Source: Acidobacteriota bacterium (GTDB lineage: Bacteria > Acidobacteriota > Terriglobia > Bryobacterales > Bryobacteraceae). From it: a DNA stretch of 7,308 nucleotides. Of this stretch, positions 1 to 6,800 are shown piece by piece. Numbering within the stretch: position 1 is the stretch's first letter; every line of letters starts with the position of its first letter. Under the pieces are notes generated by a model. It saw only the letters and a program-made list of their open reading frames with translations, was not told where the DNA came from and made no database searches. The DNA lies in NCBI GenBank assembly GCA_947505565.1, contig CANNLB010000113.1:1-7308 (forward strand). Reading direction: 5' to 3'. Made by a program: the position numbers and the translations under genes.

Positions 1-949
1 ACTCGTTCTGATTGGTGTTGTTGACGTGGCGTCCGATCTGCACGTAGTAAAAAGGTAGCTCCGGCTGTGAGAAATCCTGCCGGAAGGACGCGATGAGCTT
101 TTCCATTTTCGCCGCGTACTCGGGCATAGCCTTGGGGCTAGCGTCGGATTCGCCCTGGTACCAGAGAATGCCTTTCACCTGCCCGCCGACGGCAATGAAG
201 CGGCGCAGCGTGGCGCCGTAGAGGGAATCGCCTTGCTTATCTTTCAGTTCGGGGCTCCACTGATCCATACTGGTGCCGCCGTGGGCGCAGGGGACAAGGC
301 CGATGGGGATTCCGGTGCGGGTGAGAATCTCTTTCGCGAAGGGCAGGCCGAGGCCGGCGCCTTTCTTGCGATTGGCCATCCACTGTTCGAGGTCCTGACC
401 GGTCACCTTCTCGGGCTGTCCGTCTTTATTCTTGCGCCAGTGCACGCGGTCGGTGGCGTCGACCAAGCGGTGCAGGGGCTCCGTGGCCTGGGTCCAACGA
501 TCAGTTTGGTCGAAGCTGCGGACGCGGTCTTCAGGGCCCTGCACATCGACCAGGTCGCCGACGCCTTCCATGTTCGATTGGCCGGCCAGAATCCATAGAT
601 CGCCGATGTAGAGATCCTTGATGATTTCCGGAGTTCCCGCGACGATCCGCACTTCGAGCGAGTACGGCCCACCCTGGGGCACACCTTTCAACTCTCCCGC
701 CCACTTCGTGGCTTTAACGCGTTCAAGCGGCTTCCAATCGAAACCCGGCAGGGGTCCTTCGGCGTTCATCAAGCGGGCTTCGACGAATTTGTTGACCGCG
801 CGCTGGGCCGTTCCGGCCAGCTTAATATTCACTCGCCCATCAGCGCCCCGCTGCAGCACTTGTCCTGGACTAGGACCTACATTAATTTTTAGATCTTGCG
901 CGTAGATCGCGACCGTAAGAAGGAAAAGGCAGACGAACCGAGCCATCAT
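1..949 (-). CDS. Secreted sialate O-acetylesterase-like (SASA family) SGNH esterase, C-terminus beyond the left edge
   Basis: The reading frame is open from ATG at 949 to position 1, giving 316 residues without a stop in the window. An N-terminal Sec-type signal peptide (about residues 1-17, hydrophobic FVCLFLLTVAIYA, cleavage before QDL) predicts export. A short beta-rich region follows. The SASA/SGNH core begins with block I GQSNMEG at 123-129, with Ser125 the expected nucleophile. AHGGTSMDQW at 222-231 and WYQGESDA at 263-270 are the other SASA hallmarks. The Asp/His part of the catalytic set should lie beyond the left edge. Family members remove O-acetyl groups from sialic acid or, in soil bacteria, probably from plant or microbial polysaccharides; the substrate here is unknown. 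A second ATG at 946 is an equally possible start, and no good Shine-Dalgarno precedes either. The gene is divergent from the TIM-barrel gene, 48 bp away. Family assignment is firm, substrate is not. Confidence 0.9.
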   Translation of the reverse strand, partial: MMARFVCLFLLTVAIYAQDLKINVGPSPGQVLQRGADGRVNIKLAGTAQRAVNKFVEARLMNAEGPLPGFDWKPLERVKATKWAGELKGVPQGGPYSLEVRIVAGTPEIIKDLYIGDLWILAGQSNMEGVGDLVDVQGPEDRVRSFDQTDRWTQATEPLHRLVDATDRVHWRKNKDGQPEKVTGQDLEQWMANRKKGAGLGLPFAKEILTRTGIPIGLVPCAHGGTSMDQWSPELKDKQGDSLYGATLRRFIAVGGQVKGILWYQGESDASPKAMPEYAAKMEKLIASFRQDFSQPELPFYYVQIGRHVNNTNQNE

Positions 950-956
950 GTACCAG

Positions 957-962
957 AGTTTA
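957..962 (-). promoter_or_regulatory. Candidate -10 hexamer (TAAACT) of the esterase gene
   Basis: On the minus strand TAAACT matches the TANNNT form of a -10 element and ends 7 nt before the ATG at 949. With a normal distance to the transcription start, the mRNA would begin at or next to the start codon. No clear -35 box is seen. The call rests mainly on the same arrangement recurring at the other gene starts in the window. Confidence 0.3.
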
Positions 963-981
963 TCACCCAAGACGCTCATGG

Positions 982-987
982 TAGATT
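982..987 (+). promoter_or_regulatory. Candidate -10 hexamer (TAGATT) of the TIM-barrel gene
   Basis: TAGATT fits TANNNT and ends 10 nt before the ATG at 998. A poor match to a -35 element (TTTATC, 959-964) sits 17 nt upstream. It shares the 48-bp divergent spacer with the esterase promoter candidate, so the two genes may be controlled together. Low confidence on its own. Confidence 0.3.
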
Positions 988-997
988 GGAAACCTCT

Positions 998-2074
998 ATG
1001 TTTCGTCGCGATTTCTTGACCACCCTCGGCGCGGTGGCCGCCGCCTCCGCCGCAATGCCGGGCCCGATCCCGCTGGGCATCAACACCTACTGCCTGCGGT
1101 CGCTGCGGTGGACGGATGCACAGTTGCTCGACTACTGCGCGGCCCAGCGCCTGGACGCTGTTTTTCTGCAGGATTCGGCCGACCCCGGACGCTACGAACC
1201 CGCCCACTGGAAGTGGGTGAGAGAGAGGGCCAAAGAGCTGAAACTACACCTGGAAACCGGTGGCGGGACAATTCTGCCGAAGACGCGGGCCGGTATTGCG
1301 GACGAGATCACCAAGCTGAAACGAGAGATTGCGCGGGGGGCCGCCATGGGTTCTCCGATCATCCGGGCACTGCTGGCGAGTGATCGGGAACATCTCCCGC
1401 CGGGCTCCATTGAGCAGCACACCGAAACCGCGCTGACGATCTTTAAGGCGGTGAAGAGCGAGTTGCAAGACGCGAGGATCAAGATTGGACTGGAGTTTCA
1501 TAAAGACCTGCAAGGGTGGGAGATGAAGCGGTTGATCGAGGCGGCCGGGACCGACACGGTAGGGAGCTATCTCGACACGGGCAACCCGGTGTTCGTGATG
1601 GAGGATCCGCTGCAGTCGGTGGAGACGCTGGCTCCGTTGGCGGTGACGGTGCATCTGCGGGACTCGGTGGTGTATGAGCATCCCAAGGGAATCGCCGTGC
1701 AGTGGGTGCCTTTGGGCGAGGGTAACATCGATTTCGTAAAGGTGGTGGCGCGGGTGCGGGAGTTGGCGACGGGGGTACACATCTATGTGAAGCCGATCAC
1801 GGGGCGGCCGCCGCAGGTGCTTCCGATTTTCGACCCGAAGTTTTGGGAGCTGTACCCGGAGGCCAAGGCGAAGGACTTCGCCCGGTTCCTGGCGCTGGCC
1901 AAGCGAGGCGGGCCTTACGAAGGGCACGTGGTAACGGAAGATTTGTATGGCCAGCCGGTGGCCCCGCAGTTCCTGCCGGCGGTGCAGTATCAGCAGCGCG
2001 ACCATGTGGAGCGGGGCGTCGCGTATGCACGCAAGACGCTAGGGCTGGGGATTCGTCACAAGGAATCGAGATAA
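998..2074 (+). CDS. Tat-exported TIM-barrel sugar phosphate isomerase/epimerase-like protein (xylose isomerase-like, AP endonuclease 2 superfamily)
   Basis: 358 residues. The start at 998 is chosen over upstream in-frame ATGs because it opens directly with a Tat signal: RRDFL at residues 3-7, then an Ala-rich hydrophobic stretch to about residue 20. The mature part begins IPLGINTYCLRS, the usual first barrel strand. Candidate metal-site residues lie at strand ends: Glu166 and His168 in GLEFH, Asp193 in YLDTGN, His219 and Asp222 in VHLRD, Glu241 in GEGNIDF. Proteins of this family isomerise, epimerise or dehydrate sugars with a divalent metal, and many Tat-exported copies in Solibacter-type bacteria have no assigned substrate. 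Where relatives as I remember them carry a Glu before ITGRPP, this protein has Lys265. The gene is divergent from the exported esterase and overlaps the next gene tail to tail by 19 bp. Fold is confident, reaction unknown. Confidence 0.85.
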   Translation: MFRRDFLTTLGAVAAASAAMPGPIPLGINTYCLRSLRWTDAQLLDYCAAQRLDAVFLQDSADPGRYEPAHWKWVRERAKELKLHLETGGGTILPKTRAGIADEITKLKREIARGAAMGSPIIRALLASDREHLPPGSIEQHTETALTIFKAVKSELQDARIKIGLEFHKDLQGWEMKRLIEAAGTDTVGSYLDTGNPVFVMEDPLQSVETLAPLAVTVHLRDSVVYEHPKGIAVQWVPLGEGNIDFVKVVARVRELATGVHIYVKPITGRPPQVLPIFDPKFWELYPEAKAKDFARFLALAKRGGPYEGHVVTEDLYGQPVAPQFLPAVQYQQRDHVERGVAYARKTLGLGIRHKESR

Positions 2075-3630
2075 GCATAATAGCGCGCCAGAAACTTGGC
2101 GGCGGCATTGTCGGGCGGGGCGACGTAGTCGTGGAAGCGCTCGTTGTCGCCGAGGGTGGCGCGTAGATCTTTCCACAGCGCAGGCCAATCGAGGAGGCCG
2201 GCGCTGCGTAAAAGGTGACGGTTCATCGTTTTCAGAAACGGGTCGTTCACCTCTTTCGTGCCGATGCCCCGGGTGGCGACGATCTGGGCCAGCGGTGCGG
2301 CATCGACGATGTCGGCGAGGACCTGGGTGCCCCGGCAACTGCCGAGAAAGATCAGCTTGGCTGAGCGCGGGATAAGCGGCAGGGTGCGCGGCACATGATA
2401 GTCATGACCGCGATGGACGAAGACTTCCGGGGGGCGGGGGAGCAACGTTTCGACGAGGCGGCGGCGGTCCTCGGCGTCCTGGGTGCGGTCCGGAAATTTA
2501 ACGATGTCCATGGGCACGTTGGCGACGATGGTGATGGCTTTGATCGTCACTTGAACAACGCCGTTGGCTTCCTTCCAACGCCAGGCGGGATCGGCGGCAT
2601 AAGAAGCGCGGAAGCTTTCATAGGATTCGACGCCGTCGTCGTCATCGGGGAAAACGAAGCGTTCCAGGATGGAGGGGCCCAGGACGAGCGGGCCGACGGC
2701 GGAGTGCGCCGAAAGTAAGCGGGCGAAGGTCGAGTCGCCAAGGGCCGGCCGGTAGGCGGTAGCGCCCAGGATGGTAGCCGCGTCGAGCGCTTCGGGAAGG
2801 GTGTTCACGCCTCGGCAGGCTTTGTCGATAAGGAGTCGCTTATCGAAACGAGCGAACCGGTCAAGCTGGGCGGCGAGAGCCATAACACGACGGAGCAGAG
2901 GGGAGGGGAGCGCGGCGGGGTCGCCTTGAGTCAGGAGCGCGGGAACGAGTTCCACTTCATCTTCGGCGCGGGCCAACCCGGCGAGGGTCAGGCGCTGGGG
3001 GCCGGTAAGCGGTCCGAGAGGGGCGAGGCCGGACTGGTGGAGAACGCGGAAAAAGTCGGCGGCTTCGGAGGCGACGGCCCGGTGCCAGTAGGGAGAAGGG
3101 TCTTCGCGATAGGCGTCGAGGAGAGCGGCGAGGCGGAAGTCTCCCGGGGGGCGATTCTTGCTGGCGAAGGCGGCCGTAGCGGGGTCAGGGAACGCGACAA
3201 GTTCGGCGAGGGCGGGCAAACGTTGCGCGAGGAAAGCGGCTTCGGTGGGGGCTTCGGCGATGGCAGCTTGGATGATCGCCCAGCCGTAAGGAAAACGAAG
3301 GCAGGTGTCCACTTCGCGGAGGGCTGCTTCCGGCTGACGACGGGCGGCGCGTTCGAGCAGTTGGTGGCCCTGGGCATCGGGGAGAGCGTAGGCTTGTTCG
3401 AGGGCAAGAGTGAACGGGAGATCGGCGAGCCAGTCGCGTTCCAGCACCGAACGGATACGGCGATGGGCGGCTGGCGGATCCTTCGAAGCCAGCGCCATAA
3501 AGGCCTCGCGCTGCACTCGATCGCGCCACGGAGCGGCGCGGAGTTCAGGCGCGCGGTCGAAGGCGACGTCGGGCTCCAAGGCGACCAGACGTAACAGGGT
3601 TTCGAGAAGTACGGCAGCAAGCAGAAGCAT
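2056..3630 (-). CDS. Uncharacterised protein: N-terminal hydrophobic leader, alpha-helical body, C-terminal caspase/gingipain-like (clan CD) putative peptidase domain
   Basis: 524 residues; no named family recognised with certainty. The ATG at 3630 is the earliest possible start because an in-frame TAG lies two codons upstream. Residues 1-19 (MLLLAAVLLETLLRLVALE) could be a short signal or membrane anchor. Residues about 20-310 are Ala/Leu-rich and look alpha-helical, like HEAT or TPR solenoids, without a clear repeat. From about residue 325 beta strands alternate with helices: RFVFPDDDDG, ITIVANVPMD (367-375), VFVHRGHDYH (403-412), AKLIFLGSCRG (424-434), AQIVATRGIGT (448-458), VNDP (461-464). 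The His406/His409 pair followed by Gly-Ser-Cys432 at the end of the next strand matches the catalytic dyad layout of clan CD cysteine peptidases. I recall similar HRGH...GSC...VNDP proteins of unknown function in Bacteroidota. Protease activity is inferred, not shown. The gene is divergent from PPK2, with a 31-bp spacer. Confidence 0.75.
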   Translation of the reverse strand: MLLLAAVLLETLLRLVALEPDVAFDRAPELRAAPWRDRVQREAFMALASKDPPAAHRRIRSVLERDWLADLPFTLALEQAYALPDAQGHQLLERAARRQPEAALREVDTCLRFPYGWAIIQAAIAEAPTEAAFLAQRLPALAELVAFPDPATAAFASKNRPPGDFRLAALLDAYREDPSPYWHRAVASEAADFFRVLHQSGLAPLGPLTGPQRLTLAGLARAEDEVELVPALLTQGDPAALPSPLLRRVMALAAQLDRFARFDKRLLIDKACRGVNTLPEALDAATILGATAYRPALGDSTFARLLSAHSAVGPLVLGPSILERFVFPDDDDGVESYESFRASYAADPAWRWKEANGVVQVTIKAITIVANVPMDIVKFPDRTQDAEDRRRLVETLLPRPPEVFVHRGHDYHVPRTLPLIPRSAKLIFLGSCRGTQVLADIVDAAPLAQIVATRGIGTKEVNDPFLKTMNRHLLRSAGLLDWPALWKDLRATLGDNERFHDYVAPPDNAAAKFLARYYAYLDSL

Positions 3631-3641
3631 TCCCTACTTTG

Positions 3642-3647
3642 AGTGTA
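3642..3647 (-). promoter_or_regulatory. Candidate -10 hexamer (TACACT) of the clan CD-like gene
   Basis: TACACT on the minus strand fits TANNNT and ends 11 nt before the ATG at 3630. The only purine-rich stretch, AGGGA, touches the start codon and is too close to work as a normal Shine-Dalgarno. It overlaps the opposing PPK2 candidate by two bases. Confidence 0.25.
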
Positions 3648-3651
3648 GTAT
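3646..3651 (+). promoter_or_regulatory. Candidate -10 hexamer (TAGTAT) of the PPK2 gene
   Basis: TAGTAT ends 10 nt before the ATG at 3662. The intervening CCTCCCTGCA is pyrimidine-rich and holds no Shine-Dalgarno, so a leaderless or near-leaderless mRNA is the simplest reading. No -35 consensus is visible at the expected distance. The same hexamer occurs before the DUF1080 gene. Confidence 0.35.
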
Positions 3652-3661
3652 CCTCCCTGCA

Positions 3662-4540
3662 ATGCTCGACCCCAAACGTTTGGAAAAGTTCCGGGTGAAA
3701 CCCGGGAAAATACTTCGGCTGAAGGATCATGATCCGGCTTGGCAGCCCGAGGGCAAGACGGCCCAGGAAGCAGTCGAGAAGACGATGGCCGGCAACATGG
3801 AAAAGCTTTACGAGGCTCAGTGCAAGCTGTACGCCAAAGACGAGTGGAGCATTCTGGTGGTGCTGCAGGCGATGGATGCGGCAGGGAAAGACGGGTTGGT
3901 GAAGCACGTTATGAGTGGGCTGAATCCGCAGGGCTGCAACGTGCATAGCTTCAAATCGCCTTCACCGGAGGAGTTGGACCACTCGTTTCTCTGGCGGTGC
4001 ATGAAGGTTGCCCCGGCGCGCGGGCAGATCACCATTTTCAATCGTTCGCACTACGAAGAGGTGCTGGTTGTGAAGGTGCATCCGGAGTATCTAGGCAAGC
4101 AGCGGCTCCCGGCCAGACTGGTCACGAAGACGATTTGGAAGGAGCGCTACGAGGACATCAACAACTTCGAGCAGCACTTGGCGCGGAACGGGACCAAGAT
4201 TATCAAGATCTTTTTAAACGTGTCGAAAGAGGAGCAGAAGCGGCGCTTTCTGGACCGTCTGGACACGCCGGAGAAGAACTGGAAGTTCTCGCTGGGCGAC
4301 CTAACCGAGCGGCGCTTCTGGGATGACTACATGCGCGCCTATGACGAGATGCTGGAGGCGACGAGTACCAAACACGCGCCGTGGTTCGTCATTCCGGCGG
4401 ACCACAAATATGTGGCCCGGGCGGCGGTGGCGGAGATTCTGACGAAGACGATTCTCGAAGTGGCAACCGAGTATCCCACGGTGGGGCCGGAAGCCAAACT
4501 GGCGCTGGCCGAGGCGCGAACCAAGCTCATTTCAGAGTGA
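3662..4540 (+). CDS. ppk2: Polyphosphate:nucleotide phosphotransferase, PPK2 family
   Basis: 292 residues, a single-domain PPK2 of usual length. It is a cytoplasmic P-loop enzyme that moves phosphate between polyphosphate and nucleotides. Walker A is MDAAGKDG at 71-78 (Asp72 and Lys76 key). It is followed by [11 protein letters not shown] at 81-91, a signature of the PPK2 subgroup that phosphorylates AMP and/or ADP. Walker B region is [12 protein letters not shown] at 125-136. Lid-region residues include KNWKFSLGD at 205-213, and the C-terminal [12 protein letters not shown] at 239-250 is typical. The subgroup is inferred from motif resemblance, so direction and nucleotide preference are uncertain. 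The start at 3662 is chosen because an upstream in-frame extension to 3410 would overlap the divergent gene and encodes non-conserved, Arg/Ser-rich sequence. The 3' end overlaps the ackA remnant by 9 bp. No defect is seen. Confidence 0.95.
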   Translation: MLDPKRLEKFRVKPGKILRLKDHDPAWQPEGKTAQEAVEKTMAGNMEKLYEAQCKLYAKDEWSILVVLQAMDAAGKDGLVKHVMSGLNPQGCNVHSFKSPSPEELDHSFLWRCMKVAPARGQITIFNRSHYEEVLVVKVHPEYLGKQRLPARLVTKTIWKERYEDINNFEQHLARNGTKIIKIFLNVSKEEQKRRFLDRLDTPEKNWKFSLGDLTERRFWDDYMRAYDEMLEATSTKHAPWFVIPADHKYVARAAVAEILTKTILEVATEYPTVGPEAKLALAEARTKLISE

Positions 4541-5576
4541 GGACAGGCACTGCTCGGTGTCGCGCGCGATCAAAAGTTCGTCGTTGGCGGGAAGCACCCA
4601 GACCGAGACCCGCGCAGGCTTCGGCGCGGACCGCGGCCGAGTTTTCGCCGATGCCGCCGATGAAGACAATCGCGTCCGCGCCGTTCAGAACCGCCCAGTA
4701 AGCGCCGATGTAGTTGCGGATGCAATAGTAAAAACGTCAATGGCCATGGCGGCGCGGCCGGAGCCGCTTTCGCGTTGAGTCTGTAGCGTTCGCATGTCCT
4801 GCGATAGACCCGAGAGGCCAAGCAGGCCGCTTTGGCGATTGAGAAGTTCTTCGACGCTATGGGCGCTGGCACCCTCCTCGGCGAGCAGCGCGAGGAGGGT
4901 GCTGGGGTCGAGGTCGCCCGAGCGGGGCGAAGCCCATGGAGCTATCGACGGACCGACCATGGTCGACGGCACAGACAGAGGCGCCGTTGCCAAGGTGGCA
5001 GGTGATGACCTTCGCCGCGGGGCCCACACGCTGGCTAACATAGTGATGCGAAATACCGTGGAAGCCGTAGCGGCGGATCTTGTCGCGGGTGTTATAGGCG
5101 TAGGGAAGGCCGTAGAGAAAGGACTTCGGCGGCAGGGTGTGGTGGAACGTGGTATCGAAGACGGCCACGTGCCGGGCGTGCGGCATGAGCTTGGCGATGG
5201 CGTAATAGCCACGCAGGTTGTGCCGATTATGCAGCGGGGCGAGGCTGATTAAGTCCTCGATGGCGTGGACGACTTCCGGAGTCATCAGGGCGGCGGAAGT
5301 GAACGGTTCGCCGCCATGAAGGACGCGGTGGCCGACGGCGTTGATCGCGCCGAGCTCAGCGGCATGAGCGCTGAGCGCCGCAGCCAGGCCGTCTTCGAAG
5401 TCTTAGACGACCAGGGTACGGCGGGTGCGGCGACCTTGTCAATCTACGGCGGTCAGAATCGAATCCGGCGCGCCAATCCGTTCGATGGTGACCGTCGCAA
5501 GAACCGCGTCGGTGGAGGTTTCGAGGATCTGACTTTTAATGGACGAACTGCCGCAATTGAGGACGAAAACCTTCAT
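4532..5576 (-). pseudogene. ackA: Decayed acetate kinase gene
   Basis: Translation from ATG 5576 gives [14 protein letters not shown], the ASKHA-fold N-terminus of acetate kinase (acetyl phosphate + ADP to acetate + ATP). Family motifs follow in order: [87 protein letters not shown], and the C-terminal [17 protein letters not shown]. The frame is broken. Codon 46 is TGA (5439-5441) and codon 58 is TAA (5403-5405). MGFAPL joins SGDLDP without the usual LEGLxMGTR segment and in another frame (about 4919-4924). One base is missing at an A5 run (4730-4734). The block of about 30 residues before VSVWVLP is absent (about 4604-4610). The segment between SQRV and VITCHLG also looks short. The span is 1045 nt against roughly 1200 for an intact gene. 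No full-length enzyme can be made; sequencing or assembly error is the alternative for the indels. Confidence 0.88.
5573..5576 (-). promoter_or_regulatory. ATGA stop/start junction of rluE and ackA
   Basis: The TGA of rluE (5575-5573) shares bases with the ATG of the acetate kinase remnant (5576-5574). This four-base overlap is typical of translational coupling within an operon. It fixes the ackA start, which has no usable Shine-Dalgarno of its own, and shows that the gene was once co-translated with rluE. Confidence 0.8.
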
Positions 5577-6157
5577 CGTTTTCGCTGGAAGCCGACGCGG
5601 AGTTCGACCGTTTCGGTGGCGGTAAGATGGCGGTACTGGCCCGGCGAGAGCCCTTGCAACGTTAACTCTCCGATGCCGACACGAATGAGGCGCAGGGTGG
5701 GGAAACCGACGGCGGCGGTCATGCGGCGGACTTGCCGATTCTTGCCTTCGGTCATCGTGATCTCAATCCAGGAGGTAGCGATTTCGGAGCGGAAGCGAAT
5801 GGCGGGGACGCGGGGAGGATACGCCGGCGTGACGCGTTTGGTTTTTACCGGACGGGAGATATAGTCAGCCACGGCTACGCCGCGGCGCAGATGGTTCAAG
5901 GCTTCGTCGGTGATTTCGCCTTCGAGTTGGACGTGGTACGTGCGGGGGTGGTTGTGCTCGGGGTCGAGCATGCGATGCTTGACCCAGTTGTCGTCGGTGA
6001 GAAAGAGGAGACCTTCGCTGTCGAGATCGAGACGGCCAACGGGATACACTTCGGGAATATTGATGTACCCGGCCAAAGTGGGGCGCGGTTCGGGCGAACC
6101 GTCGGTGAACTGGGGCAGAACACCGTAGGGCTTATGAAAGAGAAGGTATTGATACAT
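5573..6157 (-). CDS. rluE: 23S rRNA pseudouridine synthase, RluE type (RsuA/RluB/E/F family)
   Basis: 194 residues. The protein opens [16 protein letters not shown], very close to the RluE opening. The catalytic motif [11 protein letters not shown] is at 41-51, with Asp44 the expected nucleophile. [19 protein letters not shown] at 128-146 and [14 protein letters not shown] at 150-163 complete the family signature. There is no N-terminal S4 domain, which fits RluE rather than RluB/RluF. In E. coli RluE converts U2457 of 23S rRNA to pseudouridine; the same target is inferred here. The start at 6157 lies 3 nt after the stop of the DUF1080 gene, with no separate Shine-Dalgarno or TANNNT box, so it is probably translated by coupling. 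Downstream it overlaps the ackA start by 4 nt. The frame is intact and all key residues are present. A related site of the same family is the only real alternative. Confidence 0.92.
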   Translation of the reverse strand: MYQYLLFHKPYGVLPQFTDGSPEPRPTLAGYINIPEVYPVGRLDLDSEGLLFLTDDNWVKHRMLDPEHNHPRTYHVQLEGEITDEALNHLRRGVAVADYISRPVKTKRVTPAYPPRVPAIRFRSEIATSWIEITMTEGKNRQVRRMTAAVGFPTLRLIRVGIGELTLQGLSPGQYRHLTATETVELRVGFQRKR

Positions 6158-6160
6158 GAA

Positions 6161-6793
6161 TTAAAGGGGACGGAGCCAGAGATTGCGAAACTTCATCGTG
6201 GTCTTCGGTGCGTCCTTGAACCCGCTGTGGTCCTGGAGCAGCAAGGGGCCGACGGTGCACTCGGTGGCCTTCTCGATGGTGACATGATCCTGCACCAGTT
6301 CGCCGTTGAGCAATACGGTGACGGTGGCCTTGTTCGTGACCGCACCGGCGGCGTCGCAGACGGTGGCATGGAAGATGATGTCGTAGGATTGCCATTCGAG
6401 GGGCTGGCGGGCAGCGTTAAGCATCGGGGCGGATTGGCCGTAGAGGGCGCCGAGAGAACCGTTGGCGTAGGTCGGGTTCTCCCAGGAATCGAGGATTTGG
6501 ATTTCGTAACGGCCGTGGAGATAGACGCCGCTATTGCCTTTCAACTGGCCTTTCTGGGCGGGCATGGCGGGGATTTGGAATTCGACATGGAGGTGGGCGC
6601 TGCCGTGGGGAGCTTTGGTGTGGATGTCGCCGACGCCACTGGAGCAGGAGATTTCTCGGTTGGCGACGGTGCAGCGGGCGGGTTGGTTGTCGGGGCCGAG
6701 CCAGCCGTCCATGTTGACGCCGTTGAAGAGTTCGATTTTGTCCGCGGCGAGGAGGGCGGGTAGGCAGAAAAGAAAGGGGAGCACGATACGCAT
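6161..6793 (-). CDS. Secreted DUF1080 / 3-keto-disaccharide hydrolase domain protein
   Basis: 210 residues, a single DUF1080 (LamG/concanavalin-like beta-sandwich) domain behind a Sec signal peptide (MRIVLPFLFCLPALLAA, cleavage about residue 16-17). Hallmarks in order are LFNGVNMDGW at 22-31, GNSGVYLHGRYEIQILDS at 86-103, GALYGQSAP at 115-123, EWQSYDIIF at 133-141, GPLLLQDHSGF at 182-192 and the terminal strand FRNLWLRPL. Some members hydrolyse 3-keto-glycosides in an oxidative sugar-cleavage route; most are untested. Four cysteines in the mature part (41, 50, 146, 179) could form disulfides, which suits a periplasmic or extracellular place. ATG 6793 is taken as the start; GGGAG lies only one base before it. 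GTG 6784, in the same frame, would have better spacing but would shorten the signal peptide. It is the first gene of the run DUF1080-rluE-ackA, 25 bp after the LysM remnant. Confidence 0.9.
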   Translation of the reverse strand: MRIVLPFLFCLPALLAADKIELFNGVNMDGWLGPDNQPARCTVANREISCSSGVGDIHTKAPHGSAHLHVEFQIPAMPAQKGQLKGNSGVYLHGRYEIQILDSWENPTYANGSLGALYGQSAPMLNAARQPLEWQSYDIIFHATVCDAAGAVTNKATVTVLLNGELVQDHVTIEKATECTVGPLLLQDHSGFKDAPKTTMKFRNLWLRPL

Positions 6794-6800
6794 GCTCCCA

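Noticed and set aside
896..997. Upstream start for the TIM-barrel protein at 896
   Set aside because: It would overlap the divergent esterase gene and put charged residues before the Tat signal; the ATG at 998 gives a proper signal peptide.
1244..2005. A 253-codon minus-strand open frame inside the TIM-barrel gene
   Set aside because: His/Arg/Leu-rich with no motif, while the plus strand encodes a clear TIM-barrel protein over the same bases.
2050..2100. Rho-independent terminator between the convergent genes
   Set aside because: No GC stem followed by a T-run could be found on either strand here.
2926..3594. A 222-codon plus-strand open frame opposite the clan CD-like gene
   Set aside because: Low-complexity Gly/Glu/Arg composition and no family resemblance; the minus frame is longer and has structured motifs.
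3410..3661. Upstream start for PPK2 at 3410
   Set aside because: The extra 84 residues are antisense to the clan CD-like gene, rich in Arg and Ser, and not part of PPK2 proteins.
5403..5441. TGA in ackA as a recoded codon (selenocysteine or readthrough)
   Set aside because: A TAA follows 12 codons later and there are several frame breaks downstream, so recoding of one stop would not rescue the gene. I see no selenocysteine-insertion type hairpin.
5732..6763. A 343-codon plus-strand open frame opposite the DUF1080 and rluE genes
   Set aside because: It is Gly/Val/Asp-rich with no recognisable motif and runs antisense across two clearly real genes and their junction. It is a GC-rich shadow frame.
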